Shown here in pieces: positions 14,611-21,990 of a DNA stretch of 64,000 nt. Both the position numbers and the translations under genes were made by a program. The stretch is from Spirochaetaceae bacterium (GTDB taxonomy: Bacteria > Myxococcota_A > UBA9160 > UBA4427), in assembly GCA_020632655.1 (NCBI GenBank), contig JACKFD010000018.1:38091-102090 (forward strand), given 5' to 3'. Under the pieces are notes generated by a model. That model worked only from the letters and a program-made list of their open reading frames with translations. It did not search any database and was not told where the DNA came from. Each line of letters begins with the position of its first letter. Position 1 is the first letter of the stretch.

Positions 14611-17600
14611 GGCGCGGGCTTCGGTCGGGTCGCGACCTGCGGCGAGACCTCGACGTCGACTCGCCGACTGGCTTCGAGACCGCGATCCGTGCGGAGCACC
14701 AATCGCCACACGGCATGTCCGACGAAGTCCGACGGCGCTCGCAGCAGGAGCCGACCACGCCCGCCCGGCAGCAGCCGGAGCCTGGAGCGCCATTGCGTCG
14801 GATCGTCGACGTCGACGGGCTCGAGTCGCAAGGACGCCTCGTCTGCTGCGATGCCCTCGGCCGCGAAGGTCCATCCAGCGAGCCGGCCGGGTAGGGTCCG
14901 GATCGGCCGCAGGTCCGAGAGCGCGGGCAGCTCGATCCCGAGGATCGAGCGCTCGTCCGCACGGAGATCCTCCCAAACGACCCATCGATCTGCGAGATCC
15001 GGCGCCTCCTGCGCGGCCGACGCTCCAGCGAGTCGCGTGATCGCACAATCGCCGCTGACCTCGTCCACCTCGCACGCGACGAGGGCCGGTGGCGAATCGG
15101 GGCCCGGCTCCAGCCAGACCAGCCGACGTCCAGAAGCCTTTACCCGGGAGCCGGGAACGATCTCCCCGACGAGGCGTCCGGGACAATCGCCCGTCGCGAG
15201 ATCCACCTGGCACGAAGCCAGAAGCGAGGCCGTCGCGGACGACGCGAGAGAGAACGCCAGGACATCTCCGTCGAGGGCAGCGGCCTCCGGCGAGATCGGC
15301 GCCCCGGCGATCGTGACGACGATCGGCTCACAATCGCGCCGCTTACGGGCGCGGTCGTGGATCGGAAGCAGACGACAGAGTTCGAGCTGCGGCGGGACGC
15401 CGGACGCGCGGTGGAGCAGGAGGATCGTCTGACCGTCGAAGTCGAGGAGTCGGTCGCTTGCGTCGGCGGCGTCGAGACCCGTCGGGTCGATCGGACGACA
15501 CGCTCCTCGACGAGAGAGGGCACAGCCAGAGATGGACTCCCTCGAGCCATCGCGCGTCGTCCAGAAGAGCCGCCCCTCGGCCAGTCGCATCGTCGTGATG
15601 GGGAGACTCGACCGGACGTATTCGACGGTCTTGCACGACGCGGTACCCGCGCTTCGGAACGAACATCCCTCGAGGATCGAGTCTGCTCGATCGTTCGGGT
15701 CGCGGCGCAGCCAGACGACCTCATGTCCGTCGACGTCGATCGCATCGACTGCGCCATCGACTTCGGCGACCAGCTCGGACCCCGCACGGGTCGCCGCCAC
15801 GGAGCGCTTCGTCGGGAACCAGGCAGCCCGGATCCGCGTGCGCTCCGGGGCGTCGGGCTCCGCCGACTCGACCCGCTCCCGCCAATAGGCACGCCCATCG
15901 CTGGCCGCCGGGGAATGCGCGTCGGCCAGACCACCGGACAGATGCACGGGCGCGGTCCGCTCGAGACCGACGATCGTGAACTCGTCGAGGAACCGACCGT
16001 CCACGAGCTCGCCGCGTAGTCGGATCAGATGAGGGCCGTCGGGAAGCTCGGCAAGCGACCAATCGGCGAGATGCTCGTTCGCGATCGATCCTTCGACCGT
16101 CGCGATCGTCTCGAACGCAGTACCGGCGACGCCGGGCGCGACCGCGATCTCGATGCGACGCAGGTCCTCACCCGTCGCCCGCCCGCGCAAGTCGACGACC
16201 GGCGTGGCGACGGGATCGAGGAGCGCAGCGACCTCGGGCGAAGAGAGCTCGAGCGAGACGCGCGGCACGTCCATCGCGAGCAGGGCCGGCACGTCGAGCG
16301 CGCCGGCCCCGGTCTCGGGATCGTGACCCGTCGATCGCAGATCCCGTGCCGACAGACGCAGCAGTCGTCGCGCTGTATCGGGGTCGAGGTCGGGCCGCGC
16401 GGAGAGCAACAGCGCCAGCGCGCCCGAGACATGGGGCGCAGCCATGGAGGTCCCGGACTTGCGCGAGTAGGCGTCAGCGACGACGAGCCGTTCGTCCCCG
16501 TCGTCGTTGGTCCCGCGGAGCGAGAGGATGTTGCGCTCCGCGAAGGGGTCGTCTCCGGCGGGCGCCGGACCGCCACCCGGGGCCAACAGATCCATCAACC
16601 ATCCGGCGTTGCTGGAGCTCGAGCGCTGATCGAAGAGCCCGTGGCTGCCCACGCTGACCGCCGAGCGCGAGTTCTCGGGGTAGTAGTAGAGGACGTCCGA
16701 GTCGGCGTTGCCGGCGGAGGTCACGAAGACGACACCGAGGTCTTCGAGGGTCGCGAGAACGGCCCGAGCCAGGGGATTCCGGGGGCACGGCGCTCCGCAG
16801 GAGAAGCTGCCATTCACGACCCGCGCACCCTGGGTCGCTGCATAGAGGACGCCGGTCCACACATCCGAGGTCTGCGCCGAACCTTCGGGTGGAAAAACCT
16901 TCACTGGCAGGAGCGTTGCGCCCGGGGCGACGCCGGCGATGCCAACCCCGTTTCCCGCGGCCGCGGCGATCGTCCCGGCCACGTGCGTCCCGTGTCCGCG
17001 CTCATCGAAGGGATCAGGGTCCCCGGGCGACGCCTCGCCGGCGATCAGGCCGGCTGTGTAGCCCGTGAAGTCGTAGCCCCGCAGGTCGTCGATGAAGCCG
17101 TTGCCGTCGTCGTCGACACCGTTCAGGTCCGCCGCCGTCGCGAGGCCATCGCCGTCGAGGTCCTCGCCCGGGTTGATCCAGAGCTGACCAGCCAGGTCCG
17201 GGTGGCGGTAGTCGATGCCGGTGTCGACGACGGCGACGACGATGCCCTCGCCGAGGGTGATCGGCCACGAATCGATCACCCCCGCCCGCTCGAGGCCCCA
17301 GAGATCCCGGTAGGGCTGTCCCCAGGCACCGCTGGAGAAGAGGAAGGGGTCGTCGAAGGCGATCGATTGGTCCGGGACCACGGCCTGGTCGAGCTGCGCG
17401 AATCGGACGTGCGGGTCGGCTCGAAACGCGTCCAGGGCTTCGCGTAGATCGGCGGTCTCCGGTAGGTCGACCGCGTAGACGTGGAAGAGCGACTCTGCCG
17501 ACGTACGGTTCGGGTCGGCGGCGGCTCGGGGCGCCGCCCTGCCCCGGGACTGGAAGGTGCGGGCCCGGAGCGCGGCAGCGAAGTCCCGTGCGGCCGAGGC

Positions 17601-17963
17601 CGTCGGCACCCGCGCCGCCTCTCGGAAGAGTGCCCGGTAGCGGCGAACCCCGAAGCGCTCGTGGACCCGGTCGAGGGAGGAAGACGCGTCGGCGCTGGCC
17701 GACGAGAAGCTTTGCTGGCGGTTCATCAGATCTTCGGCGCAGCGTTCGATCGCGTGGCTGCCGCGCCACTCGAGCCCGACGACGAGCGTCGCCGACGACG
17801 CGGCCTCGGCCCAGATCAGCGGCAGCAGACAGGCCAAGCGACGAACGAGCGAGGCCCATCGCCCCCGAGCGGTCTTCGATCTACCGGGTCGACGACCGGT
17901 GCATCGCGCAAGGAAGCGGACCGTTTGCGAAGCGGCCGAGTCCTGGGTCCGTCGAGGGTCCAC
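14550..17963 (-). CDS. Secreted subtilisin-family (S8) serine protease with C-terminal propeller-like region
   Basis: The protein is about 1,137 residues from a GTG at 17963; the frame stays open to 18173, so the start is uncertain. I chose it because the hydrophobic signal (LVRRLACLLPLIWAEAASSA) follows it within about 55 residues. A propeptide precedes the S8 catalytic domain, with Asp in VAVVDTGIDYRHPDL, His in GHGTHVAGTIAAAAGNG and Ser in GTSMAAPHVSGALALL. An Asp-rich calcium-binding-like insert (NPGEDLDGDGLATAADLNGV) follows the Asp motif. After the protease come about 550 residues with repeated WxRD/VVWEDLRADERSI-type blades, probably a beta-propeller for binding. It is likely extracellular, possibly a type II secretion substrate. 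It is convergent with pqqDE. Confidence 0.87.
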   Translation of the reverse strand: MDPRRTQDSAASQTVRFLARCTGRRPGRSKTARGRWASLVRRLACLLPLIWAEAASSATLVVGLEWRGSHAIERCAEDLMNRQQSFSSASADASSSLDRVHERFGVRRYRALFREAARVPTASAARDFAAALRARTFQSRGRAAPRAAADPNRTSAESLFHVYAVDLPETADLREALDAFRADPHVRFAQLDQAVVPDQSIAFDDPFLFSSGAWGQPYRDLWGLERAGVIDSWPITLGEGIVVAVVDTGIDYRHPDLAGQLWINPGEDLDGDGLATAADLNGVDDDGNGFIDDLRGYDFTGYTAGLIAGEASPGDPDPFDERGHGTHVAGTIAAAAGNGVGIAGVAPGATLLPVKVFPPEGSAQTSDVWTGVLYAATQGARVVNGSFSCGAPCPRNPLARAVLATLEDLGVVFVTSAGNADSDVLYYYPENSRSAVSVGSHGLFDQRSSSSNAGWLMDLLAPGGGPAPAGDDPFAERNILSLRGTNDDGDERLVVADAYSRKSGTSMAAPHVSGALALLLSARPDLDPDTARRLLRLSARDLRSTGHDPETGAGALDVPALLAMDVPRVSLELSSPEVAALLDPVATPVVDLRGRATGEDLRRIEIAVAPGVAGTAFETIATVEGSIANEHLADWSLAELPDGPHLIRLRGELVDGRFLDEFTIVGLERTAPVHLSGGLADAHSPAASDGRAYWRERVESAEPDAPERTRIRAAWFPTKRSVAATRAGSELVAEVDGAVDAIDVDGHEVVWLRRDPNDRADSILEGCSFRSAGTASCKTVEYVRSSLPITTMRLAEGRLFWTTRDGSRESISGCALSRRGACRPIDPTGLDAADASDRLLDFDGQTILLLHRASGVPPQLELCRLLPIHDRARKRRDCEPIVVTIAGAPISPEAAALDGDVLAFSLASSATASLLASCQVDLATGDCPGRLVGEIVPGSRVKASGRRLVWLEPGPDSPPALVACEVDEVSGDCAITRLAGASAAQEAPDLADRWVVWEDLRADERSILGIELPALSDLRPIRTLPGRLAGWTFAAEGIAADEASLRLEPVDVDDPTQWRSRLRLLPGGRGRLLLRAPSDFVGHAVWRLVLRTDRGLEASRRVDVEVSPQVATRPKPAPHLLGTRRSRSGSRAATIRP

Positions 17964-18310
17964 GGCGTTCCAGTCTACACGCGCCGACGTACGGCGCCGC
18001 CCGATACGAGCCGACGAGCGAAGGAATCGCGATGGCGTGCAATTCGTGCCTTCGCTAACTACTCCGGGCTGGAGAGCACCCAGAGGGGGATGACCGGGCC
18101 TGGCGGCCGCGCAGACGGTACGCGCTCCGATGCATCGCAATCCCGCCGGCTGCCGCGGGCCGATCGGAGCCACATCGCGCTCTCCAGACTGGACTCGGAG
18201 CCGATAAGGCTGCGGAGGACAAGGCTGCGGAGAATGTCCGACGGTCGGCCCGCATGGGTCTACGCCTGTCGGCTCATCGGATCGTGCTGATCATCAGCTC
18301 GGAGGGAACC
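17964..18310. other. Divergent upstream region (347 bp) between protease and dockerin-like gene
   Basis: No convincing gene lies here. It holds a 12-bp direct repeat AAGGCTGCGGAG at 18206-18217 and 18221-18232 and must contain the promoters of both divergent genes. No sigma-54-type GG/GC element was found upstream of the plus-strand gene. Confidence 0.5.
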
Positions 18311-18679
18311 ATGACTTGGAAACGAAGCTCACTGCACCGGTGGATCGCTACGGCCGCGTTCGGCGCGTGTCTGTCGTTCGCGTCGGTCGGTCTGGCCGCG
18401 GACCTCGACCTGGATGGCGTGGATGACTCAGTCGACAACTGCGCTGGCGTCGCGAACGGAGCGCAGTACGACAGCGACGGCGACGGCGCGGGTGATGCCT
18501 GCGACGCCGACTACAACAACGACGGTGCGGTCGACAGCCTGGACGTAGAGCTCTTCCAGGGGTCGTTCAACTCGGAAGCGGGCGACGAGAGCTACGACTC
18601 GGTCTTCGATCACAACAGCGACGGGCAGATCGACGGTTCAGACTTCGCGCTGCTCCAGAGCCTCGCGAGCGGCAACTGA
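18311..18679 (+). CDS. Secreted thrombospondin-3/dockerin-type-I-like protein (copy 1)
   Basis: The 122-residue protein starts at an ATG with a strong GGAGGGA site just upstream. Residues 1-30 are a signal peptide ([22 protein letters not shown]). Residues 31-65 match a thrombospondin type 3 repeat: [14 protein letters not shown], then [12 protein letters not shown]. Residues 65-78 and 100-111 are two EF-hand-like calcium loops ([12 protein letters not shown] and [12 protein letters not shown]) spaced as in type I dockerins, each followed by a short helix ([16 protein letters not shown]). There is no anchor. It is 28 bp upstream of the PEP-CTERM gene at 18708 and certainly co-transcribed with it. 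I infer a calcium-folded secreted partner for the neighbouring cohesin-like protein. A related protein is encoded on the other strand at 21132. Confidence 0.85.
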   Translation: MTWKRSSLHRWIATAAFGACLSFASVGLAADLDLDGVDDSVDNCAGVANGAQYDSDGDGAGDACDADYNNDGAVDSLDVELFQGSFNSEAGDESYDSVFDHNSDGQIDGSDFALLQSLASGN

Positions 18680-18707
18680 GTCCAACGGATCCAAGGAGAA
18701 GCACGCC

Positions 18708-19355
18708 ATGCGTACTCGCAATTCGATCATCCTCTCTACGCTGCTCGCGATCGGCCTCGGCGCCGGCTCGGCAGCGGCGACGGACGCGAACCTGCAGTTC
18801 ACGGACCTCGCGATGCAGACGAGCCCGGGCGTCGTGATCACGGGCAACTCGGCGACCGCGTCGCTCGGGGACGTCTTCGAGATCTCGATCTTCGTCGACA
18901 ACGCGAACGCGGACGCCGTCGTCGATCTCTTCACCTTCGTGAACGTCACTCCGGGTGCGTTCACCCGGCTCAACGGCGTCGGTCTCCCGATCCTCGACGA
19001 GGGCGTCTTCGGGCAGGTCCTCACCCCACTGTCGGGCTTCGGCAACCAGGCCGTCGGCCAGGCGCCGGGCACGCTCGTCGGCCTCGCCCACGGCGTGGTC
19101 GGCACGGGTGACTCGACGAATACCTCGAACGACCAGGCGACGGTCATCATTTTCCAGACCGCCGCGGAAGGTGTCTTCACGATCAGCCAGTCGGAGTCGG
19201 GCAACTCGACGATCAACGGCACCGATCAGGGCCCGAACTTCGGCCCCAGCCTCACGATCACGGTCCCCGAGCCCGGCGCGTTCGGCGCCTCGCTCGCCGC
19301 GCTCGGCACGCTCTCGGGCGTGATCGTCACGCGCCGGCGCATCGCCCGGGCCTGA
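18708..19355 (+). CDS. PEP-CTERM sorted protein with cohesin-like ectodomain (copy 1)
   Basis: The 215-residue protein has an AAGGAG site upstream. Residues 1-24 are the signal peptide (SIILSTLLAIGLGAGSAAA). The ectodomain, about 25-183, begins with strands ANLQFTDLA, GDVFEISIFVDN, VVDLFTFVNVTPGAF and ends DQATVIIFQ, GVFTISQSESGN. This layout resembles cohesin/PEP-CTERM beta-sandwiches, but it is inferred by eye. Residues 186-215 are a PEP-CTERM tag: VPEPG, a hydrophobic helix (AFGASLAALGTLSGVIVT) and a basic tail RRRIARA, the substrate signal for exosortase. It follows the dockerin-like gene in an operon. The ectodomain is about 80% identical by eye to copy 2 (20319-20948), while signal and anchor differ. 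Function is probably cell-surface attachment. Confidence 0.87.
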   Translation: MRTRNSIILSTLLAIGLGAGSAAATDANLQFTDLAMQTSPGVVITGNSATASLGDVFEISIFVDNANADAVVDLFTFVNVTPGAFTRLNGVGLPILDEGVFGQVLTPLSGFGNQAVGQAPGTLVGLAHGVVGTGDSTNTSNDQATVIIFQTAAEGVFTISQSESGNSTINGTDQGPNFGPSLTITVPEPGAFGASLAALGTLSGVIVTRRRIARA

Positions 19356-19374
19356 GCCCAGGCGGCTATCGTCT

Positions 19375-19412
19375 CGGGAGGGCGCGGCGACGAGCTCGCC
19401 AGCGCCCTCCCG
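19375..19412 (+). terminator. Strong hairpin after PEP-CTERM copy 1
   Basis: CGGGAGGGCGC pairs perfectly with GCGCCCTCCCG (11 bp). Within the loop GGCGA and TCGCC can extend the stem. It starts 20 bp after the stop of the PEP-CTERM gene. There is no following T tract, so it could end transcription only weakly or protect the mRNA 3' end. Confidence 0.55.
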
Positions 19413-20153
19413 ATCGACGACACTCCACGCATGAGCCCCGCGCCCGACCGGAGAGCGGCCTGAGCGCCTGCCTCCCGCCGCTCCTGCGCTCCTCCGAGGC
19501 TCCTCTGCTCGTCTCGCACGGCTTTGCCCATGCCGCCCGCCCGGAGGCCATCGGCTCGGGCCTCCCACGCCTGACTGACTCGGGATTGCTCGGACGCGAA
19601 GCGTGACCGCTCCACGCTGCGCCGTGCGTCGCTGGGCACTGCGAATGGGGCGAACGGCTTTCCCCGCATTTCCGCCGCGGCACCGCGTGCAATCGCCTCG
19701 GTCGGGCCGAGCTGCACCGCCTCGACAGGTGCCCGTGCCGACTTGTCGGTCGCTGGAACCGTCGAGCGACTGACTCCTGCGAGTGTGGATAGGCAGCATC
19801 CGGCTCTGAACCGACAGCCCCGCGACTTCACGCAATGAGCGCAGTAGCAAGACGCGGGAAGCGCGATCCGCCGAGTGCAGCGAGCCCATACGCTGCGCGC
19901 TGGATCCACCAGGCTCGGCGCAGCCAGCCACCTTCAGGCTGCCCGCGCCGGCTGCGCTCGATTCGCGACGAGCGACTGGAGCGAGCGAGAGGGGTAGGCA
20001 GAGGGGCAAGCGACGAGCGGGCCACCGACGCTCCCTCGGAGGTGAATCGTGAGCGGGGTGACGCGCTCCGCATCCGGCGGATCACCCTGCAGGATGCGTG
20101 AAGTCCAGGTCTTGCACCGGATCGCACCGCGCGTCGCACCCTGCCTTGAACGA
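19413..20153. other. Non-coding or degenerate block between the two mirror-image operons
   Basis: About 740 bp without a recognisable gene. A minus-strand reading frame spans much of it (19909 down into the PEP-CTERM gene) and contains protein-like stretches such as RGKPFAPFAVPSDARRSVER. However, its codons lack the strong third-position G/C bias of real genes here (many A/T-ending codons), it has no clear ribosome site, and it runs into the neighbouring gene. I read it as a remnant, transferred segment or non-coding repeat. It separates the 3' ends of two duplicated operons, so it may mark the event that produced the inverted duplication. Confidence 0.35.
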
Positions 20154-20200
20154 ACCCCAAAACGAAAGCTGGCGGTGCTCCTGGAAGGAACACCGCCAGC
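20154..20200 (-). terminator. Rho-independent terminator after PEP-CTERM copy 2
   Basis: The stem GCTGGCGGTG (20168-20177) pairs with CACCGCCAGC (20191-20200) across a 13-base loop. On the minus strand it is followed by TTTCGTTTTGGGG. It lies about 120 bp beyond the stop of the PEP-CTERM gene at 20319. Confidence 0.75.
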
Positions 20201-20318
20201 ATTCTGTCATCGTCCGTACTATCCGGCCGGTCTCAGACCTTGCTCGACCACGAGGGGCCTCAAGGCAGCAAGGCTATCAAGCCTCCCGGACAGCCCGGCT
20301 ACGAGAGACGGGACGAGA

Positions 20319-20948
20319 TCAGTTCTCGCGCCGACCCGCAGCCGCCAGACCCGCGAGACCGAGGCCCATCAGGAGGGCGGTACCCGGCTCCGGCACGACG
20401 ACCGTCAGGCTCGGACCGAAGGACGGCCCCTGGTCGACGCCGTTGATCGTCGAGTTGCCCGACTCCGACTGCGTGATCTCGAACACGCCCGTGCCCGTCA
20501 CCTGGAAGATGAGGACGGTGGCCTGCTCGTTCCGAGCTGCGGTCGAGTCGCCCGTGCCGACGACGCCGTGAGCGAGACCGACGAGCGTGCCCGGCGCCTG
20601 GCCGACGGCCTGGTTGCCGAAGCCCGACAGCGGGGTGAGGACCTGCCCGAAGACACCCTCGTTGAGGATCGGGAGGCCGACGCCCTGCAGCAGGGTGAAC
20701 GCGCCCGGGGTGACGTTCACGAAGGTGAAGAGATCGACGATCGCGTCACCGGACGTGTTGTCCACGAAGATGGAGATCTCGAAGATGTCTCCGACGGCCG
20801 CCGTGGCCGTGTTTCCGCTCACGACGACACCCGGGCTCTGCTGGCCCGCGAGGTTCGTGAACTGCAGGTTCGCGGTCGTCGCCTGGGCGGCTCCCGCTGC
20901 CAGGACGGCGATCGCCGTGATGGCAAGGTTGATAAGTGAGTACCGCAT
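20319..20948 (-). CDS. PEP-CTERM sorted protein with cohesin-like ectodomain (copy 2)
   Basis: The 209-residue protein starts at 20948 with AAGGAG upstream. Residues 1-23 are a signal peptide (INLAITAIAVLAAGAAQA). The ectodomain repeats that of copy 1 almost strand for strand (ANLQFTNLA, GDIFEISIFVDN, VDLFTFVNVTPGAF, EGVFGQVLTPLSGFGN, ITQSESGNSTING). Residues 185-209 are VPEPG, hydrophobic TALLMGLGLAGLAAAG and basic RREN: a complete PEP-CTERM tag, but unrelated in sequence to that of copy 1. It is 183 bp downstream of the dockerin-like gene at 21132-21536 on the same strand, mirroring the copy 1 operon. It is expected to be exported by Sec, processed by the exosortase at 21991 and displayed outside. 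Confidence 0.88.
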   Translation of the reverse strand: MRYSLINLAITAIAVLAAGAAQATTANLQFTNLAGQQSPGVVVSGNTATAAVGDIFEISIFVDNTSGDAIVDLFTFVNVTPGAFTLLQGVGLPILNEGVFGQVLTPLSGFGNQAVGQAPGTLVGLAHGVVGTGDSTAARNEQATVLIFQVTGTGVFEITQSESGNSTINGVDQGPSFGPSLTVVVPEPGTALLMGLGLAGLAAAGRREN

Positions 20949-21131
20949 CCGAATGTTCTCCTTGAGTGAAGAGATGTGACCCCTGCGGATCACGCTTGAC
21001 AGGGTGAGCATTGAGTCTCAACCAACCATCAACTGTTGCTGCGTCCTTGCTTCTGACTGATCACCAGGCCGTAGACGGCTTCGTCCTTGGCTCTTGGGTC
21101 ACACGAAGCGCGGGCTCCGATCAACGGAGAC

Positions 21132-21536
21132 CTAGGGAACGCAGGGAACCGTGCCGGCGCAGCCCAGACCCGACGGACCCGGGACCGAGTTGAAGAGCGC
21201 CACGAATCGACCGAAGTCGGCGCCATCGACGAGTCCGTCACCGTTCGCGTCGTGCAGCGCGCTCGTCGTGTTGAAGTTGGCCACGAAGAGACCGAAGTCT
21301 CCGCCGTCCTGAAGGCCATCGTTGTTGTAGTCGACATCGCACCAGTTGCCGTAGCCGTCGACGTCCGTGTCGATCTGGTTGTTGGGCGACTGGTTCGGGC
21401 CGTTCGCGGCCGACGAGCAGTTGTCGAACGAATCCGGAACGAGGTCCGAGTCCGTGTCCGTGACCGAACCGGCGTTCGCCGAGAAGGCGAGGCCGAGTGC
21501 GAACATGCTGACGAGCATGACGAGCTTGAGCTTCAT
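21132..21536 (-). CDS. Secreted thrombospondin-3/dockerin-type-I-like protein (copy 2)
   Basis: The 134-residue protein starts at 21536 with AAAGGAG upstream. Residues 1-22 are a signal peptide (LVMLVSMFALGLAFSANA). Residues about 27-66 form a thrombospondin type 3-like repeat (DTDSDLVPDSFDNC, DTDVDGYGNWCD). Residues 67-80 and 96-107 form two dockerin calcium loops (DVDYNNDGLQDGGD; DANGDGLVDGAD), each followed by the same FGLFV/FGRFV helix start; the second loop is close to the canonical dockerin consensus. The tail has two Cys and the string VPGPSG, but no membrane helix, so it is not a sorting tag. It shares architecture but only moderate identity with copy 1, so this half of the pair has diverged faster than the PEP-CTERM half. 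Confidence 0.86.
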   Translation of the reverse strand: MKLKLVMLVSMFALGLAFSANAGSVTDTDSDLVPDSFDNCSSAANGPNQSPNNQIDTDVDGYGNWCDVDYNNDGLQDGGDFGLFVANFNTTSALHDANGDGLVDGADFGRFVALFNSVPGPSGLGCAGTVPCVP

Positions 21537-21990
21537 GGCTTGGGTTCTCCTTTGAATCGAGCCAGTGGTGGTCATTTGGCCACCATACGAACGAAAGATC
21601 AAGGGAAACTTTTCTGCGTGAGCGCGCAGTCCGTATCCCGCCGGCAGACCTTAATCGAATCCCCCCGGGATATAAACCCGATTTCGGTGAGCAAACCGAG
21701 GGCTTCTCGTGACGGGGCGTGTCGGATTCGAAGACGGCGCTGATCCGCCTCGCGACCGGACGACCTGTCCGCGCGCGAGACGCCGTTCGTGGAGGCGCCC
21801 TCCGGAGCCTCCGCCAATCTGGAAAAGCAATCCCCGTGCCAGCCTCGAGCTGAGGCCAACTAGCTGAAATGGAAGGGATTATTCCGATATCCCGGGTGGC
21901 CGAGGGAAAAGTTCTTCCCTCGGAGCGGAAACCGCCCGGGCCAGTCCCGGCGCAGGCCGGGCGGGCGCGATGGGGCTGGGCGCCCGACGA
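21537..21990. promoter_or_regulatory. AT-richer region upstream of dockerin-like copy 2 and downstream of exosortase (454 bp)
   Basis: No gene is seen. A 6-bp stem (TGGTGG at 21566-21571 with CCACCA at 21580-21585) lies just upstream of the dockerin-like start. AT-rich tracts with CCTTAATC and GATATAAAC around 21650-21675 probably hold the promoter. A second hairpin, CCGAGGGAA with TTCCCTCGG at 21900-21923, lies about 70 bp past the exosortase stop and may end that transcript. Confidence 0.45.

Noticed and set aside
19226..19909. Minus-strand open frame of 227 codons
   Set aside because: Codon use lacks the genome's G/C third-position bias, it overlaps the PEP-CTERM gene, and it has no ribosome site or recognised domain.
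21132..21180. VPGPSG near the end of dockerin-like copy 2 as a sorting tag
   Set aside because: No hydrophobic helix or basic tail follows, so it is not a PEP-CTERM or related signal.
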